Shown here piece after piece: positions 29,076 to 38,734 of a stretch of 64,000 nucleotides of DNA. The position numbers and the translations under genes were made by a program. Under the pieces are notes generated by a model. The model was not told the DNA's origin and did not search any database. It saw nothing but the letters and a program-made list of their open reading frames with translations. Source of the DNA: Oceanobacter sp. 1_MG-2023 (GTDB taxonomy: Bacteria > Pseudomonadota > Gammaproteobacteria > Pseudomonadales > Oceanobacteraceae); NCBI RefSeq assembly GCF_030689025.1, contig NZ_JAUYWA010000003.1, positions 62,001-126,000 on the forward strand. The letters are read 5' to 3'. Position 1 is the first letter of the stretch. The number at the start of each line of letters is the position of its first letter.

Positions 29076-29666
29076 TTACTGAGCCGAAGCACCAATTCTT
29101 TTTATGCCAACCTGCTGGGTCGACGAAATATTGCCGCTTGAACTGGCCGTTGTAGCCGTTAATACAAATGGATAGGCAGAGCTGGCTGATCCGGACGAGC
29201 CTTCGGTGTTTTTCAGATTCGGTGTGCTGGTGTCAGTCTGTGCAATCTGGTCGGAAGGGTAGGTAATCAGCACGGTGGTGGCGGCGACGCCGGTGAGTAA
29301 ATCCACGTCCGGGGTCTGCCAGCCAAAATCGGAATAGGCATTGATGTATTCGGAGTTGTATTGCAGGTCGCTTTCCTCCACACCGTCATTAATCTGTGCC
29401 TCGATATTGGCATTTTGTCGGGTGATCAAATCGGTTAGCAGGGTACCACCGGAGTTTCCCAGGTTTTTTACGGCTCGGCTAAGGTGGCTATAAGAGGCTG
29501 CAAAGGTCTGTTTTTCAACATTCATACTGGTCACCATGCGTACTTGCGTGGTGGATTGTTGCATGGCTACGGTGGCGCCAATGGTAATCGCAGTGAGTAC
29601 CCCCAAGCTAACCAGAAGGGTTGACCCTCGTTGCCGGGATGGTTGTGTGGTCCAGTGAATGTGCAT
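29076..29666 (-). CDS. pilX: Type IV minor pilin PilX
   Basis: 196 residues. The start is RQRGSTLLVSLGVLTAITIGA: the leader is RG|STLLVSL, and, as in PilX/GspK proteins, the usual Glu at +5 is absent. The PilX_N-like stretch follows (AVAMQQSTTQVRMVTSMNVE). Ser/Thr-rich head, no cysteines. In PilX/GspK the missing Glu5 places it at the very tip. It is upstream of pilY1 here. Confidence 0.82.
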   Translation of the reverse strand: MHIHWTTQPSRQRGSTLLVSLGVLTAITIGATVAMQQSTTQVRMVTSMNVEKQTFAASYSHLSRAVKNLGNSGGTLLTDLITRQNANIEAQINDGVEESDLQYNSEYINAYSDFGWQTPDVDLLTGVAATTVLITYPSDQIAQTDTSTPNLKNTEGSSGSASSAYPFVLTATTASSSGNISSTQQVGIKRIGASAQ

Positions 29667-29797
29667 GATAAATCTCCGCCGACGTACTGATTGTAGGACA
29701 GTACCTGTTGCGACCCTGTGAGGCCCAGAGATGCTGGACTAACGGAGTAGTGAAGACGACAAATGGTATCTGGCCCTGGCCTGGGGTCGGTGAGGTT

Positions 29798-30352
29798 TCA
29801 GCGACACGATACGTCTTGGCCGTTGGCCAGCTCGACGCGATCATTGTTGTTGGCGTCGATGCCCGGTCGCAAACGGCCGATGCGCGAGAGAATAAAAGCG
29901 GCGCTTTTGTACTGGCCGTCGGGCATGGTGCGGCAATAACCGAAAGAGCCGTTGTAGCCGCCAGCAAATCCAGTGGCGCTGAAGGCGATGGCAATACGGT
30001 TGTAGCTGCGCAGCACGGTGTCATCGGCGGCGGGGATACGCTGTAGCACCTGGTCGTCATCATCCAGTGTGCGGTTACGCTCACGGTCAGAAAACAGGGT
30101 TAATTCGCCATTCCAGAGTGAACTGCAGCGCTTGCTGCTGTCGAGCGGGCATAACGTATGGGAGGTCTGTGTCAGGATGGCGCGAGTTCGGGCGCTGGCA
30201 ATGGCCATATGAATCCGGGAAATATCCCGATCCGCGAGTTGTTGCTGGATAATATGGGTCGCGGCAGGAGTAATGGTCACGCTACTGATCGCCAGGACGG
30301 CGATCACGACCATCAGTTCGGTCAAGGTCATTCCGTGTGCAAACCGTGTCAT
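29798..30352 (-). CDS. fimT: Minor pilin FimT-like (GspH/FimT family)
   Basis: 184 residues. The leader is only seven residues (MTRFAHG) before MTLTELMVVIAVLAISSVTI. The head holds two disulfide candidates (TLCPLDSSKRCSS; GYCRTMPDG...DVSCR), as in FimT/GspH proteins, some of which bind DNA for uptake. First gene of the leftward pilus operon; a 131-bp gap to pilX holds no other gene that I can see. Confidence 0.82.
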   Translation of the reverse strand: MTRFAHGMTLTELMVVIAVLAISSVTITPAATHIIQQQLADRDISRIHMAIASARTRAILTQTSHTLCPLDSSKRCSSLWNGELTLFSDRERNRTLDDDDQVLQRIPAADDTVLRSYNRIAIAFSATGFAGGYNGSFGYCRTMPDGQYKSAAFILSRIGRLRPGIDANNNDRVELANGQDVSCR

Positions 30353-30479
30353 GGCCTGTCCTCCCTGACTGGCTATTCCGATGGGTTTGCTGGTTATCTT
30401 AGCGAGGATCCGGCTTTTGTCACTCAGGCAGATGGCTTAGTGATACCGGTTGTTACTCATGCCATCGACTGATCACGGT

Positions 30480-31844
30480 TTAATCAATATCAAGCTTTTT
30501 GCAACGGTAACGTAATGCCCGAAAACTGATACCCAGTTTCTCGGCTGCCGCTGTCTTGTTCCAGCGAGTCGCTTCCAGTGCCTGGGTAATGGCATTACGT
30601 TCGATATTTTCGAGGTAGGCTTCCAGATTACTGGTTTCTATCGCCGCCGCCGGGTCGATGGCGGGCATCAATAGCGTGCTGGGAGTGGTAGTGACCTGAT
30701 CGGGCAAGTTCAGGTCAGCCTGGCTGATTTCATCACCTTCCGCCATGGTAACGGCGCGTTGGAGAATATTCTCCAGCTCTCGGACATTGCCGGGGTAGTG
30801 GTACTGGATCAGGGCTGTCATGGCCTTCTGATCGATGCTGGCTTCCGGCATACCCCATTCGCTGCTGTATTTGCGAATAAAGTGGCCAACGAGGGTGGGG
30901 ATGTCTTCCTGTCGTTCTGACAAGCGTGGCACGGCAATCTGGATCACATCGAGGCGGAAAAACAAATCCTGGCGGAAACGCTCCTGCTCGACCAATTGGG
31001 CGAGGTCTTTATGGCTGGCACTGAGAATCCGTACATCGATAGGGATCTCGTGCTCACTGCCAACGGCACGGGTGGCTTTTTCCTGGATTACCCGTAACAG
31101 CTTGGCTTGCATTTCAATGGGCAATTCAGCCACTTCATCGAGAAACAGGGTGCCACCTTCCGCGGCTTTGAAAAAACCGTCCTTGTCAGCACTGGCGCCG
31201 GTAAATGCCCCGCGTTTGTGACCAAAAAATTCACTTTCCATCAGGTCTTTCGGGATCGCACCGCAGTTAACCGGAATAAACGGGCTATCGGCGCGGGAGC
31301 TTTGATGGTGAATCAGTCGAGCGACCAGCTCCTTGCCGGTACCGGATTCGCCATGGATAAAAACCGGTGCCTGGGTGCGGGCGACTTTCTGGATTTTTTC
31401 CTTGAGTGCCATCATCGCCGTGGAGCGTCCCAGCAACGCATCACTGGATGGCAGCGACTCCAGATGCACTGGCACCCGGGTCAGTTGCAGAGCGGCGGCA
31501 ACCAGTTCACGCAGGCGAGTAATATCGAGGGGCTTGGCGACGACATCAAAGGCGCCGGCTTTCAGGGCTTCAACTGCCATGTCCATGCTGCCGTACGCGG
31601 TAATCATGGCGACTGGCATATCGCTATAACGGGCGTGACAGAGCTGGATGATCTCGAGGCCGTTGCCATCCGGCAGTTTCATATCGGTGACGCAGAAATG
31701 GTATGGGCGTTCGCTGAGTAATGACAGTGCTTCACTGACGTTGGCAGCCTGGTAACACTCCATGTCCATACGACTGAGGGTCAGGGCGATCAGTTGGCGG
31801 ATATCCGGTTCATCGTCGATGATCAGGGCGGAGTATTTTTTCAT
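30480..31844 (-). CDS. pilR: Two-component response regulator PilR (sigma-54 activator)
   Basis: NtrC-type activator that with sigma-54 switches on the major pilin gene. From the ATG at 31844 it has 454 residues: receiver domain ([13 protein letters not shown]; phospho-Asp in [12 protein letters not shown]), AAA+ domain with Walker [12 protein letters not shown] and the sigma-54 loop GAFTGA, Walker [13 protein letters not shown], and a Fis-type HTH at the end ([18 protein letters not shown]). It overlaps pilS by 4 bp. The 29-residue upstream extension would lie inside pilS and is not used. Confidence 0.95.
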   Translation of the reverse strand: MKKYSALIIDDEPDIRQLIALTLSRMDMECYQAANVSEALSLLSERPYHFCVTDMKLPDGNGLEIIQLCHARYSDMPVAMITAYGSMDMAVEALKAGAFDVVAKPLDITRLRELVAAALQLTRVPVHLESLPSSDALLGRSTAMMALKEKIQKVARTQAPVFIHGESGTGKELVARLIHHQSSRADSPFIPVNCGAIPKDLMESEFFGHKRGAFTGASADKDGFFKAAEGGTLFLDEVAELPIEMQAKLLRVIQEKATRAVGSEHEIPIDVRILSASHKDLAQLVEQERFRQDLFFRLDVIQIAVPRLSERQEDIPTLVGHFIRKYSSEWGMPEASIDQKAMTALIQYHYPGNVRELENILQRAVTMAEGDEISQADLNLPDQVTTTPSTLLMPAIDPAAAIETSNLEAYLENIERNAITQALEATRWNKTAAAEKLGISFRALRYRCKKLDID

Positions 31845-33379
31845 AGGGTTAAGTCCGTTCTCAATGTCAGGCGGAAACAGGAACCCGCCCGGATACGATG
31901 ATACTGGATGTTGGCCTGATTGGCTTCGCACAACTCACGACAGAGATAAAGCCCCAGGCCGGTGCCGTTATGCTCGGTGGTAAAAAAAGGCTCGAACAGT
32001 TGTTCGATTTTGTCGTCGGCGATACCCGTGCCGTTGTCCATCACATCCAGTGACATACGGTTGTGACGCTGGGATTTGGCCGAAAGCATCAGGCGGGCAT
32101 CATTGGGCTGCTGTTTGAGGGCATAACGCAAACCGTTGGCGCAGAGGTTATGCAGAATCTGCTGCAGATGATCCGGGTCAAAGGCGATTTGCTGCTGATC
32201 GTGGCAATGAATAAACAGCTGGAACGGCTGCTCCCTGTGCATCCCGATAAACTGCTCACGAAAGTGCTCCAGCCAGGGTTTCAGGCGCAAGACCTCAATC
32301 GAGGGCTGGCGTTTGCGACTGAGCTGCAAGATATCTTCGACGGTACGATTGATTCGCATACAATGCTGTTCAATAACCTGGCTGAGATACAGCTCTTCTT
32401 CTTTCAGGTAAGGGGTTTCCGCCAACAGCTGGCTGGCCTGACGTAACGCGCTGAGCGGATTGCGTATTTCGTGGGCAATACTGGCGGTCAGGCGCCCGAG
32501 AGAAGCCAGTTTCAATTGTTGTGCTGTTGCGGCGATACGGGACTGGTCTTCGATAAACAGCAAGTAGTCGCCAGGCAAAGAATCTGGCAACAGCATTTTA
32601 CTGACCTGCAGGGACTCCCCCCGCAGTGTCAGTGCGTGTTTGCGGCCGGGGTCATCCAGCACGGTTAGCAATGGTGCCGGCAACTCTTCGTCATCGCTGA
32701 TATTAAGCCAGCGTTGTGCTTGTTGGTTAAAAAACAGGATTTGGTTGTCGCGATCACAGGCAATGATACCGTTGGGCAAGTCAGCCAATGCCTGCCAGCT
32801 GATATTCTGCAGGCGGCGCAACCGTACCGATTGGTCACTGGCCAGTTCCAGGGCACTGTTCAGTCGCCGGGACAGTGCCTGGGTCAGGGCCGCCAACAAA
32901 AAGCACAAAAAGCCGTAAATGCCAGAATTGACCAACTCACCCGTTTGATAACGTTCCGGCCAGAAATGCTGAATCACCATAATGGCCAGCGTGGTCCAGG
33001 CGGCGACCGCAAAGCCGAGGACTCCCGGGGCTAGCAAGTTGGCGATCACCACACAAAGCAGGATCAGACTGGAAAACCCGGTATCGAGACCGCCGGAGGC
33101 AAACATCAGTATCGATAGCAGAGCGGTTTCGAGGAAAAAATAGCTGGTTGCCAGTTGAACATGGGGCCCCAGGCTGGCAATGGCAACAAAACTGGCGGCG
33201 ATTACAACATACAGTATCGTCGCTACCAGGCTGATATAAGGGGCATCATGGCCAATCAGGGTAGCGTCATCGACGGTATGAGCCGCCATAATCAACAAGG
33301 CCAGCAATAATGAATAGTAGCTGTATATTTGCAGCAGTCGTTTGCCGTTGACGACCAGATCACTCACGTTGGATGGCAT
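31841..33379 (-). CDS. pilS: Sensor histidine kinase PilS
   Basis: 512 residues. Six hydrophobic segments fill residues 15-170 (for example [15 protein letters not shown]), then a PAS-like region ([20 protein letters not shown]), the H-box [20 protein letters not shown] with the phospho-His, and a HATPase domain ([26 protein letters not shown]). In Pseudomonas PilS senses pilin levels in the inner membrane and controls PilR. Start ATG at 33379; a divergent promoter region with nadE lies to the right. Confidence 0.95.
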   Translation of the reverse strand: MPSNVSDLVVNGKRLLQIYSYYSLLLALLIMAAHTVDDATLIGHDAPYISLVATILYVVIAASFVAIASLGPHVQLATSYFFLETALLSILMFASGGLDTGFSSLILLCVVIANLLAPGVLGFAVAAWTTLAIMVIQHFWPERYQTGELVNSGIYGFLCFLLAALTQALSRRLNSALELASDQSVRLRRLQNISWQALADLPNGIIACDRDNQILFFNQQAQRWLNISDDEELPAPLLTVLDDPGRKHALTLRGESLQVSKMLLPDSLPGDYLLFIEDQSRIAATAQQLKLASLGRLTASIAHEIRNPLSALRQASQLLAETPYLKEEELYLSQVIEQHCMRINRTVEDILQLSRKRQPSIEVLRLKPWLEHFREQFIGMHREQPFQLFIHCHDQQQIAFDPDHLQQILHNLCANGLRYALKQQPNDARLMLSAKSQRHNRMSLDVMDNGTGIADDKIEQLFEPFFTTEHNGTGLGLYLCRELCEANQANIQYHRIRAGSCFRLTLRTDLTL

Positions 33380-33493
33380 GTTAACTGTCCTGTTGCCTGC
33401 TGGTGTTCATAAGGTCGGGCGTTAATGTGTTTGCCTAACTTGCAGAATTTCCAGACAATACCGCGGAAAAACAGCATAAGGTAACGCGACAGC

Positions 33494-35128
33494 ATGACAG
33501 AGTCACTCCACATCGCCATGGCGCAATGCAACTTTCTGGTTGGCGATATTACCGGCAACTGCGATCAGATGCTCAGCCAAGTGGACGCCGCCCGTCAGCG
33601 CGGCGCTGATCTTATCCTGTTTTCTGAGCTGGCGCTGACCGGTTACCCGCCAGAAGATCTGTTGCTGCGACCCAGTTTGCAGCCACGTGTCGAAGCCGCC
33701 ATACAACGCCTGGCCGACGCCAGCCAGGACATCGCCATAGTGGCGGGTTTTCCATGGCGGCAAGATGGGCAACTCTATAATTGCGCCGGTGTGTGGCATC
33801 AGGGGATATCGCTGGGGCGTTACGCCAAACAATGTTTGCCAAACTATCAAGTGTTTGATGAAAAACGCTACTTCAGTGTTGGTGATCAGCCGTTGGTGGT
33901 GACCATTGCCGGTGTTGCACTGGGATTAACGATTTGTGAAGACATCTGGTTTACCGGGCCAGCCGAGCAAAGTGTGGCTGCAGGTGCCGAACTGATTCTT
34001 AACCTGAACGCTTCGCCGTTCCATATTGGCAAACACCACGAACGCCAGGGCATCCTGCGCGAGCATATCAGCCGTCTGGGGGTGCCAATTGTGTACGTCA
34101 ATCAGGTCGGTGGGCAAGATGAGCTGGTGTTTGATGGTGCCTCGTTTGCGATGGACGCAGAAGGGCGCAATGTGGCTCAGTTACCGGCGTACCAGGAAGC
34201 CATGGCGGATATCCGCTTTGTTGATGGTACCTTGCAGGGAATGGATAGCGCACCGCTGCCGGAAGCCCATCATCATGAACTGGCCAGTCTCTACGACGCA
34301 CTGGTGCTGGGGGTGCGTGACTACGTCAATAAAAACCACTTCAAGGGCGTGATTCTGGGATTGTCGGGTGGTATTGACTCAGCCCTGACGCTGGCGATTG
34401 CGGTAGATGCCCTGGGTGCTGACCGGGTGCAGGCCGTCATGATGCCCTTTACCTATACCTCGGGCATGAGCAAGGAAGACGCAGCCCGGCAGGCAGAGGT
34501 AATGGGGGTCCGTTATCAGTCGTTATCGATTGCCCCTATCTACGAACAGTTTATGAACACCCTGGCACCGGACTTTGCCGGCTTGCCTGTTGATACGACG
34601 GAAGAAAACCTGCAAGCCCGTTGCCGCGGTGTCCTGCTGATGGCGCTGTCAAACAAAACCGGATACATGGTGCTGACTACCGGAAACAAGAGTGAAATGG
34701 CCGTCGGATACGCCACCCTGTATGGCGATATGGCAGGTGGTTACGGGGCCTTGAAGGATGTTTATAAAACGCGGGTGTTTGCGCTGGCACACTACCGCAA
34801 TACCATCGGCGATGGCGAAGTGATCCCACAGCGGGTGATCGACCGTCCACCGTCTGCAGAATTGGCCCCGGATCAGAAAGACGAAGACAGTCTGCCACCT
34901 TATCCGGTGCTGGATACCATTCTGGAACAGTACATCGAACAGGACATGAGCGCCGAAGCCATTATTGCCAGCGGCTTTGATCGTGAGGATGTGATGCGGG
35001 TACTGCGGCTGGTGGACGTTAACGAATACAAGCGTCGCCAGGCTCCGGTCGGAGTACGGGTTACTCCGCGAGGCTTCGGTCGTGACCGCCGTTACCCGAT
35101 CACCAGTGGCTGGCGCGCCGGTATCTGA
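33494..35128 (+). CDS. nadE: Glutamine-dependent NAD+ synthetase
   Basis: 544 residues, two domains. The N-terminal nitrilase-type glutaminase holds the catalytic Glu (FSELALTGYPPEDLL), Lys and Cys (LTICEDIWF), and releases ammonia. The C-terminal synthetase domain has the PP-loop LGLSGGIDSALTLAI and uses ATP to amidate nicotinate adenine dinucleotide. It is the long, glutamine-using form, unlike the short ammonia-dependent NadE of E. coli. Confidence 0.97.
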   Translation: MTESLHIAMAQCNFLVGDITGNCDQMLSQVDAARQRGADLILFSELALTGYPPEDLLLRPSLQPRVEAAIQRLADASQDIAIVAGFPWRQDGQLYNCAGVWHQGISLGRYAKQCLPNYQVFDEKRYFSVGDQPLVVTIAGVALGLTICEDIWFTGPAEQSVAAGAELILNLNASPFHIGKHHERQGILREHISRLGVPIVYVNQVGGQDELVFDGASFAMDAEGRNVAQLPAYQEAMADIRFVDGTLQGMDSAPLPEAHHHELASLYDALVLGVRDYVNKNHFKGVILGLSGGIDSALTLAIAVDALGADRVQAVMMPFTYTSGMSKEDAARQAEVMGVRYQSLSIAPIYEQFMNTLAPDFAGLPVDTTEENLQARCRGVLLMALSNKTGYMVLTTGNKSEMAVGYATLYGDMAGGYGALKDVYKTRVFALAHYRNTIGDGEVIPQRVIDRPPSAELAPDQKDEDSLPPYPVLDTILEQYIEQDMSAEAIIASGFDREDVMRVLRLVDVNEYKRRQAPVGVRVTPRGFGRDRRYPITSGWRAGI

Positions 35129-35157
35129 TCCATGGTCGTCGATATGGCAGGATGGGA

Positions 35158-35182
35158 ACATGAGCAGACTGGCTGCTCATGT
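35158..35182. terminator. Stem-loop between convergent nadE and bamD
   Basis: A perfect 10-bp inverted repeat, ACATGAGCAG / CTGCTCATGT, with a 5-base loop, in the gap between two convergent genes. There is no T-run, so it may protect or block transcripts rather than act as a classical terminator. Confidence 0.5.
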
Positions 35183-35209
35183 GACCGCTGCCTGTTCAGG
35201 TTGGCGGAT

Positions 35210-36040
35210 TTACTTGCTCAGACCAAAGGTAATGATTTCCAGCCAGCTGCGACGATCCGTCTCAGCCAGACCGCTGGTTATAAATTCACCATCCTGCAGT
35301 TGTGAATGGTCAGGAAAATTGTACTTCAGCAAGGCCAGTGAGCGATCGGCTTCCTTGTCCATCGACAGCTCCCGGTAAGCTTCCGTCATAATAACCAGAC
35401 CATCGGCAACCGCTGTGGTGCCAGGGTAGTCTGAGACCACTTTATTGGCCCGGTTGGCTGCGGCGATAAAGGCGTGGCGTTTCATGTAATAGCGTGCAAC
35501 ACCAATATCGTGGCTGGCCAGTCGTTCACGCAGATAGACCATGCGCGCTCGGGCATCTGCGGTGTAAGGGCTGTCCGGAAAGCGGGTTAATAATTCAGAA
35601 AAATACTGGAACGCATCGCGCAGTGGCGTCGGGTCCCGTTGGGCGACATCGTTGGACAAGCGTCGCTCGACCATGGTGAAGCCCATTTCATAGGTTGTCA
35701 GTGCGCGAATGTAATAGGCATAGTCGATCTGGGGGTGCAGCGGATGCAAGCGAATAAACCGCTCTGCCATTTCGAGGGCAGATTCCAGATCACTGGTTTT
35801 GAAATAAACGTAAATCAGCTCCAGCTGGGCCTGTTCGGCATACTCACCAAAAGGGTATTGGGATTCGAGGGCCTTGAGTTTTTCAATGGCAAGCACATTG
35901 CTGTCCTTGTCCAGTGCGGCTCGGGCTTCCTGATACAATTGTTGCTCGGTCTGTTCTCTGGGTTTGTCCGGATTTCCGGAGCAGGCGACCATCAGGACAG
36001 ATAATAAAATCAACAGCCAGCGGCACGTCATGGAGCGCAT
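35210..36040 (-). CDS. bamD: Outer-membrane assembly lipoprotein BamD
   Basis: Essential partner of BamA in inserting beta-barrel proteins. The ATG at 36040 starts a lipoprotein signal: WLLILLSVLMVAC with lipid Cys at about residue 19 (LMVAC). The mature part has TPR repeats (LYQEARAALDKDSNVLAIEK, LIYVYFKTSDLESALEMAER). About 276 residues, normal for the family. An ATG at 36031 is also possible. Divergent from rluD, as in Pseudomonas and E. coli. Confidence 0.95.
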   Translation of the reverse strand: MRSMTCRWLLILLSVLMVACSGNPDKPREQTEQQLYQEARAALDKDSNVLAIEKLKALESQYPFGEYAEQAQLELIYVYFKTSDLESALEMAERFIRLHPLHPQIDYAYYIRALTTYEMGFTMVERRLSNDVAQRDPTPLRDAFQYFSELLTRFPDSPYTADARARMVYLRERLASHDIGVARYYMKRHAFIAAANRANKVVSDYPGTTAVADGLVIMTEAYRELSMDKEADRSLALLKYNFPDHSQLQDGEFITSGLAETDRRSWLEIITFGLSK

Positions 36041-36159
36041 TCCTAATTGTGGATATACTTCAGTAAAGCGCGGTATTAAAACACAGTCCCGACACAGCCC
36101 CAACCAATTGGCGGCGCAGAGGTCTGGTACCGTATCGACCCTCTCCGATTTGGCAAACT

Positions 36160-37125
36160 ATGACCAATCAGATTTCTATCAGTACCCAGGTGCCCTTCGA
36201 CCAGGGCAACAAACGACTAGACCAGGTAGCGGCACAACTGTTCCCTGATTATTCCCGTTCACGACTGCAGCAATGGATCAAGGACGGCCAGCTGACCGTT
36301 GATGGCAAGCTCTGGCGTGGCCGGGACAAACTCACTGGCGGCGAAACCCTCGCGCTGGAAGCCGAATTGTCACCGGAAGGTGATTGGCTGCCGGAGGCGA
36401 TGGATCTCGATATCGTCTACGAAGACGATCATATTCTGGTGCTCAACAAACAAGCCGATCTGGTAGTGCACCCTGCCGCCGGCAATCGCGAAGGCACCTT
36501 GCTGAATGGCCTGCTGCACCATTGCCCGGAACTGGCCAATATTCCACGGGCAGGGATTGTGCATCGACTCGACAAGGACACCACCGGATTGATGGTGGTG
36601 GCCAAGACCCTGCAAGCCCAGGCTCACCTGGTGGCGCAGCTGCAAGACCGCACCATGGGACGGGAGTACGAAGCGGTTGTACAAGGGTATATGACCGGTG
36701 GCGGCAAGGTGGACGAGCCGATTGGCCGACACGGTACCCAGCGTACCCGTATGGCCGTCAATCCGGTTGGCAAAGACGCGGTAACCCATTACCGGGTGCT
36801 GCATAAATTTCCGACCCACACCCATATTCGCTGCAAGCTGGAAACCGGCCGGACACACCAGATCCGGGTGCATATGACGCATATCGGTCATCCGCTGGTT
36901 GGTGATGCCACCTACGCTGCCCGTACGCGTCTGACCAAGGGTATTGGTTCTTCCCTGCGCAGCCTGTTGCAGAGTTTTCCCCGTCAGGCGTTACATGCCA
37001 AGGCGCTGGGGCTATTGCATCCGGTAGAACAGGAATGGATGGAATGGGAAGTTGATCTGCCCGATGACATCATCGAACTGCTGGAAATGCTGGAGGAAGA
37101 CCGGCGTGACGCGCACAACCGTTGA
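36160..37125 (+). CDS. rluD: 23S rRNA pseudouridine synthase RluD
   Basis: 321 residues; makes pseudouridines 1911/1915/1917 in helix 69 of 23S rRNA. N-terminal S4 RNA-binding domain (RLDQVAAQLFPDYSRSRLQQ), then the catalytic motif GIVHRLDKDTTGLMVVAKT with its Asp. It overlaps the pgeF start by 20 bp, so the two are coupled; the bamD / rluD-pgeF arrangement is conserved. Confidence 0.96.
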   Translation: MTNQISISTQVPFDQGNKRLDQVAAQLFPDYSRSRLQQWIKDGQLTVDGKLWRGRDKLTGGETLALEAELSPEGDWLPEAMDLDIVYEDDHILVLNKQADLVVHPAAGNREGTLLNGLLHHCPELANIPRAGIVHRLDKDTTGLMVVAKTLQAQAHLVAQLQDRTMGREYEAVVQGYMTGGGKVDEPIGRHGTQRTRMAVNPVGKDAVTHYRVLHKFPTHTHIRCKLETGRTHQIRVHMTHIGHPLVGDATYAARTRLTKGIGSSLRSLLQSFPRQALHAKALGLLHPVEQEWMEWEVDLPDDIIELLEMLEEDRRDAHNR

Positions 37126-37840
37126 GCTGATCCGTCCGGACTGGTCTTTACCTGACGGGGTACAGATCGCTTTCAGTACCCGGCGTCTGTTGTGCGGTGA
37201 CGGGTCTGCATCGCCGTGGCAGGGGGCCAACCTCGGGCTGCACGTAGGTGATGACCGACAGCAGGTACTGCGGCACCGCTTGTCGCTGATCCGGCAACTA
37301 CCGGGCCTGCAGTCGATTCAGTGGCTGGATCAGGTGCATGGCAATCGTTGCGTACAGGCCTGTGGCAGCGATGTGCTGCTGCGCGCCGACGCCAGCTGGA
37401 GTGCAGAAGCCGGCATGGCCTGTGCGGTCATGACGGCAGATTGTTTGCCGCTGTTGCTGGTCAGCGACGATGGTTTGCAGGTTGCCGCCGCCCATGCCGG
37501 TTGGCGTGGTCTGGCGGGAGGTGTGCTGGAGCAGACCCTGGCTTGTTTCAGTCGACCGGTGATCGCCATGCTGGGGCCGGCCATTGGGCCGACGGCGTTT
37601 GAAGTGGGGCCAGAGGTAAAGGCTTGCTTTGCGGATGCGCCGGCAGATTGTTTTGTAGCCGGTGCGGGGGATCGTTATTTCGCTGATCTGTATGGCCTGG
37701 CCCGCTGGCGTTTGCAGCAGGCCGGAGTTGAGCGGGTATTGGGAGGCGACTGGTGTACTTTCAGTGAGCCGCAGCGTTTCTATTCCTATCGCCGGGATGG
37801 CCAGACCGGACGCCAGGCCAGTCTGATCTGGCGCGAATAA
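37106..37840 (+). CDS. pgeF: Purine nucleoside phosphorylase / laccase-domain protein (YfiH)
   Basis: 244 residues from a GTG at 37106, with GGAGGA 9 bp before it inside rluD. The family (DUF152, YfiH) has the metal-binding His/Cys set: DQVHGNRC, MTADCLPLLL and AAAHAGWRGL. In E. coli it is reported to edit peptidoglycan precursors; other members act as purine nucleoside phosphorylases. The family name, not the reaction, is certain. The longer frame from 37052 is only rluD overlap. Confidence 0.9.
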   Translation: MTRTTVELIRPDWSLPDGVQIAFSTRRLLCGDGSASPWQGANLGLHVGDDRQQVLRHRLSLIRQLPGLQSIQWLDQVHGNRCVQACGSDVLLRADASWSAEAGMACAVMTADCLPLLLVSDDGLQVAAAHAGWRGLAGGVLEQTLACFSRPVIAMLGPAIGPTAFEVGPEVKACFADAPADCFVAGAGDRYFADLYGLARWRLQQAGVERVLGGDWCTFSEPQRFYSYRRDGQTGRQASLIWRE

Positions 37841-37897
37841 AGCGCTGTCGTGTTTCCGGGATCTGTGAGCAGTGCCCAGCGCGGACGGTGTTTTCCG

Positions 37898-38347
37898 TTA
37901 CTGGCAATAATCCGCCATGATTTTACGGGCCTTATCCTGTTCCCGTTGCCGTTCGGCATCACTTAACGGGCGGAATTCACCGGTTTCGGCATCCTTGAAA
38001 CGACGGCTGTAATTGCTGCTGAGCTGGTTCATGTATTGCTGGCCTTGCTGGCAGCGGCTGTCGGCCTCTTCTTTGGATACTTTGGGCTTGCCTGCGTCGG
38101 GGTCTGGTTGTTGCGCTTCGTTTTCCGGCTTGCCATTGGCTGGTGCTGCGGCATCGGCAACCTGGCCAGCTTCAGGGCGTGACACCTGGACCTCATAGGC
38201 TTCGGCCTTGACCTGCTGGTCCCGCGGCGGTTGAGAGCCGAAGTGTACCTGGCCATTGGCGTCCGTCCAGCGATAGACCTGCGCTTGTAACGGGCTGGAT
38301 AACAATATGGTTAGCAGTAGCGCTGATGTTGAAAATAGATATTTCAT
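37898..38347 (-). CDS. DUF4124-domain periplasmic protein
   Basis: 149 residues from the ATG at 38347 with a signal peptide (MKYLFSTSALLLTILLSSPL). The DUF4124 motif follows at once: QVYRWTDANGQVHFGSQPP. A Glu/Pro/Ala-rich linker is in the middle and a charged helical C-terminus (SDAERQREQDKARKIMADY) at the end. Single Cys residues are in DSRCQQG and at the C-terminus. The family is common in gammaproteobacteria and its role is unknown. Confidence 0.8.
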   Translation of the reverse strand: MKYLFSTSALLLTILLSSPLQAQVYRWTDANGQVHFGSQPPRDQQVKAEAYEVQVSRPEAGQVADAAAPANGKPENEAQQPDPDAGKPKVSKEEADSRCQQGQQYMNQLSSNYSRRFKDAETGEFRPLSDAERQREQDKARKIMADYCQ

Positions 38348-38734
38348 AAAAACCTGATAAATCAACAGAACCGGGATGCAGCGAACACTATGGCAACGGG
38401 GGAATAAGTCAAGGAAACAGCCGTAATTCCGGAATGCTGCGACCCGCGTGTTCTCTGGACAAACGGCGCTATGCTGCTAAAATTGCAGCGCTTTTGCCGG
38501 ATTGAACAGTCAACACCCCTGTACTGGACTCTGGCAGTCATGGCCTCTGGATCAGAGTTATCCTCCGATTCGGTTCCAACCCGCCGTTTATGACCAGATT
38601 GCGGGACCTTGATGAGCAACTACAAGTTATTCATCCTCACCGGGATCAATCCACCTTCAGGGTGTGATGATGTTGATCCTGCAATTTTTATATCACTCAT
38701 GCTCTGACAAGAGCCTGTGCAAGAGGATAGTACG
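38348..38734. other. Long leader/intergenic region before ilvI
   Basis: 387 bp without a supported gene. It contains the candidate promoter at 38456-38483, a small stem CTCTG/CAGAG near 38538-38552, and a short frame starting at 38664 (MMLILQFLYHSC...) that runs into ilvI out of frame. A ~250-nt transcribed leader is possible. I see no clear terminator/antiterminator pair. Confidence 0.4.
38456..38483 (+). promoter_or_regulatory. Candidate sigma-70 promoter for ilvIH
   Basis: TGGACA (38456-38461), 16-bp spacer, TAAAAT (38478-38483). The -10 sits within a short palindrome GCTGC-TAAAATT-GCAGC. This would give a leader of about 245 nt before ilvI. Confidence 0.4.

Noticed and set aside
29608-30084. 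Possible extra pilin between fimT and pilX
   Set aside because: The frame lacks a pilin leader and overlaps fimT; the 131-bp gap holds nothing convincing.
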